Source: Planctomycetota bacterium (lineage in GTDB: Bacteria > Planctomycetota > Phycisphaerae > UBA1845 > PWPN01). From it: a stretch of DNA of 64,000 nucleotides. The position numbers and the translations under genes are program-made. The notes beneath the pieces were generated by a model. The model did no database searches. It had not been told where the DNA came from and saw nothing but the letters and a program-made list of their open reading frames with translations. Numbering within the stretch: the first letter of the stretch is position 1; every line of letters starts with the position of its first letter. Shown here one piece after another: positions 61,458 to 64,000 of this stretch. The stretch is taken from the NCBI GenBank assembly GCA_029550525.1, contig JAKPHF010000078.1, positions 1-64,000 on the forward strand. Direction: 5' to 3'.

Positions 61458-61890
61458 CCATGAACCCCTATAACCCCTGTGCGTTTGAAACTCCGTGTAC
61501 GATAGAAGCTTAGATCGATTGCCGTTCCTGATGACATACGGCCGAAATGGCACAATTCAACTGCTTATATGTGATGACTGCAGGGCCGGCTTGATGCGCC
61601 CAACGGCACCGAGCCGGGATGGACGCGTACGGGTTGCGCATTGGTTGCTGTATCCTTGCCGTCAATGCTAGAATCCCCAGCGTATCGATTGGAGGCACTA
61701 CCCGGTGTTTTTGCGGAACACAATGCCCGGGTATTCGCCTACAATGGAGTAAATAATTGGGGGTCGTGGACTGCGGGGATGTTTCCCCGGCCTAGCATTC
61801 TGGTGAAAGAGGCGACACAGAACAGGCAGAACATGGCGCACGCATCACCGGCACGGCGGTGGACGCGAAGGCGGCATTGAGGAGAGCACG
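61458..61890. other. Leader region of clpC with hairpins
   Basis: About 430 bases without a gene. It contains a probable promoter (61645-61674), a hairpin ACCCGG...CCGGGT around 61700-61730 enclosing TGTT/AACA, and a smaller GGGGA-TGT-TTCCCC hairpin near 61778. The long leader suggests post-transcriptional or heat-responsive control, but no CIRCE (CtsR/HrcA-type) operator was recognised. Confidence 0.45.
61645..61674 (+). promoter_or_regulatory. Probable clpC promoter
   Basis: TTGCTG at 61645-61650 and TAGAAT at 61669-61674 with an 18-base spacer. Transcription would start near 61681, leaving a 210-base leader. Confidence 0.35.

Positions 61891-64000
<2,110 letters not shown>

Overview
The window is GC-rich, densely coding DNA that looks like a Planctomycetota chromosome, most likely from the Phycisphaerae side. 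This is an inference from gene content. The pointers are dockerin-like calcium doublets on large secreted proteins (two cases), FG-GAP/VCBS beta-propeller giants, PEP-CTERM-type sorting tails of several kinds, a planctomycete-style prepilin with a fused periplasmic body, a formylglycine sulfatase, a DUF2961/GH172 enzyme, a BNR sialidase, a Tat-exported Gfo/Idh/MocA oxidoreductase and a pyrophosphate-type phosphofructokinase. No phage, integrase, insertion sequence or CRISPR array was seen.

Layout. 1-3.1 kb: the end of one gene, then two small exported proteins with VPxP sorting tails separated by repeat-rich spacers. 3.1-9.1 kb: a beta-propeller/dockerin protein, then a CysB-like LysR regulator divergent from the glyoxylate shunt pair aceB-aceA. 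9.1-18.4 kb: an exported trehalose-synthase-like GH13 protein, a HAD/LNS2 protein with a PepSY-like tail, tRNA-Arg(ACG), a sulfatase, a sensor kinase and a membrane-anchored AsmA-like protein. 18.4-21.7 kb: a three-gene minus-strand operon made of a small membrane protein, a NapH-type polyferredoxin and an exported protein whose frame continues through an in-frame UGA with a stem-loop just downstream. 22-30.2 kb: GH172, a GAF/PAS kinase, hemW, a 28-residue membrane peptide, an M48 protease, fmt and an unknown gene. 30.3-40.4 kb: a secreted beta-propeller lipoprotein, a prepilin, an FHA/GAF/PP2C phosphatase, pepP, accB-accC and pfp. 40.5-51.3 kb: an EEP-family lipoprotein, a CHRD lipoprotein, a family 4 uracil-DNA glycosylase, an oxidoreductase, an FG-GAP protein, a sialidase and a PEP-CTERM protein. 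51.7-58.1 kb: a zinc-ribbon protein, pyrE, a lipoprotein, tsaB and a 1050-residue FG-GAP/beta-helix/dockerin protein. 58.4-64 kb: a multi-spanning membrane protein, a probable structured non-coding RNA, a lipoprotein, a small membrane protein and the start of clpC, cut by the window edge.

Two signals stand out. First, the frame of the exported protein at 18812-20263 runs on for 48 codons past its UGA. The extension reads like a genuine protein end, has a Cys four residues after the UGA, and carries a perfect 7-bp hairpin with a 3-nt loop at the distance expected of a bacterial SECIS element. This is a candidate selenoprotein of an unrecognised family, next to a membrane polyferredoxin. Second, the spacers are filled with many unrelated 'word' repeats (units of about 7-9 bases repeated 2-6 times imperfectly), several of which begin exactly in or next to the stop codon of the upstream gene. 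One appears to have been taken over as part of a lipoprotein signal peptide. Three further families of hairpin-forming dispersed repeats occupy the same niches.

Working together, the recognisable genes suggest a heterotroph that degrades sulfated or complex glycans, grows on C2 or fatty-acid carbon through the glyoxylate shunt, and displays large calcium-binding repeat proteins at its surface.
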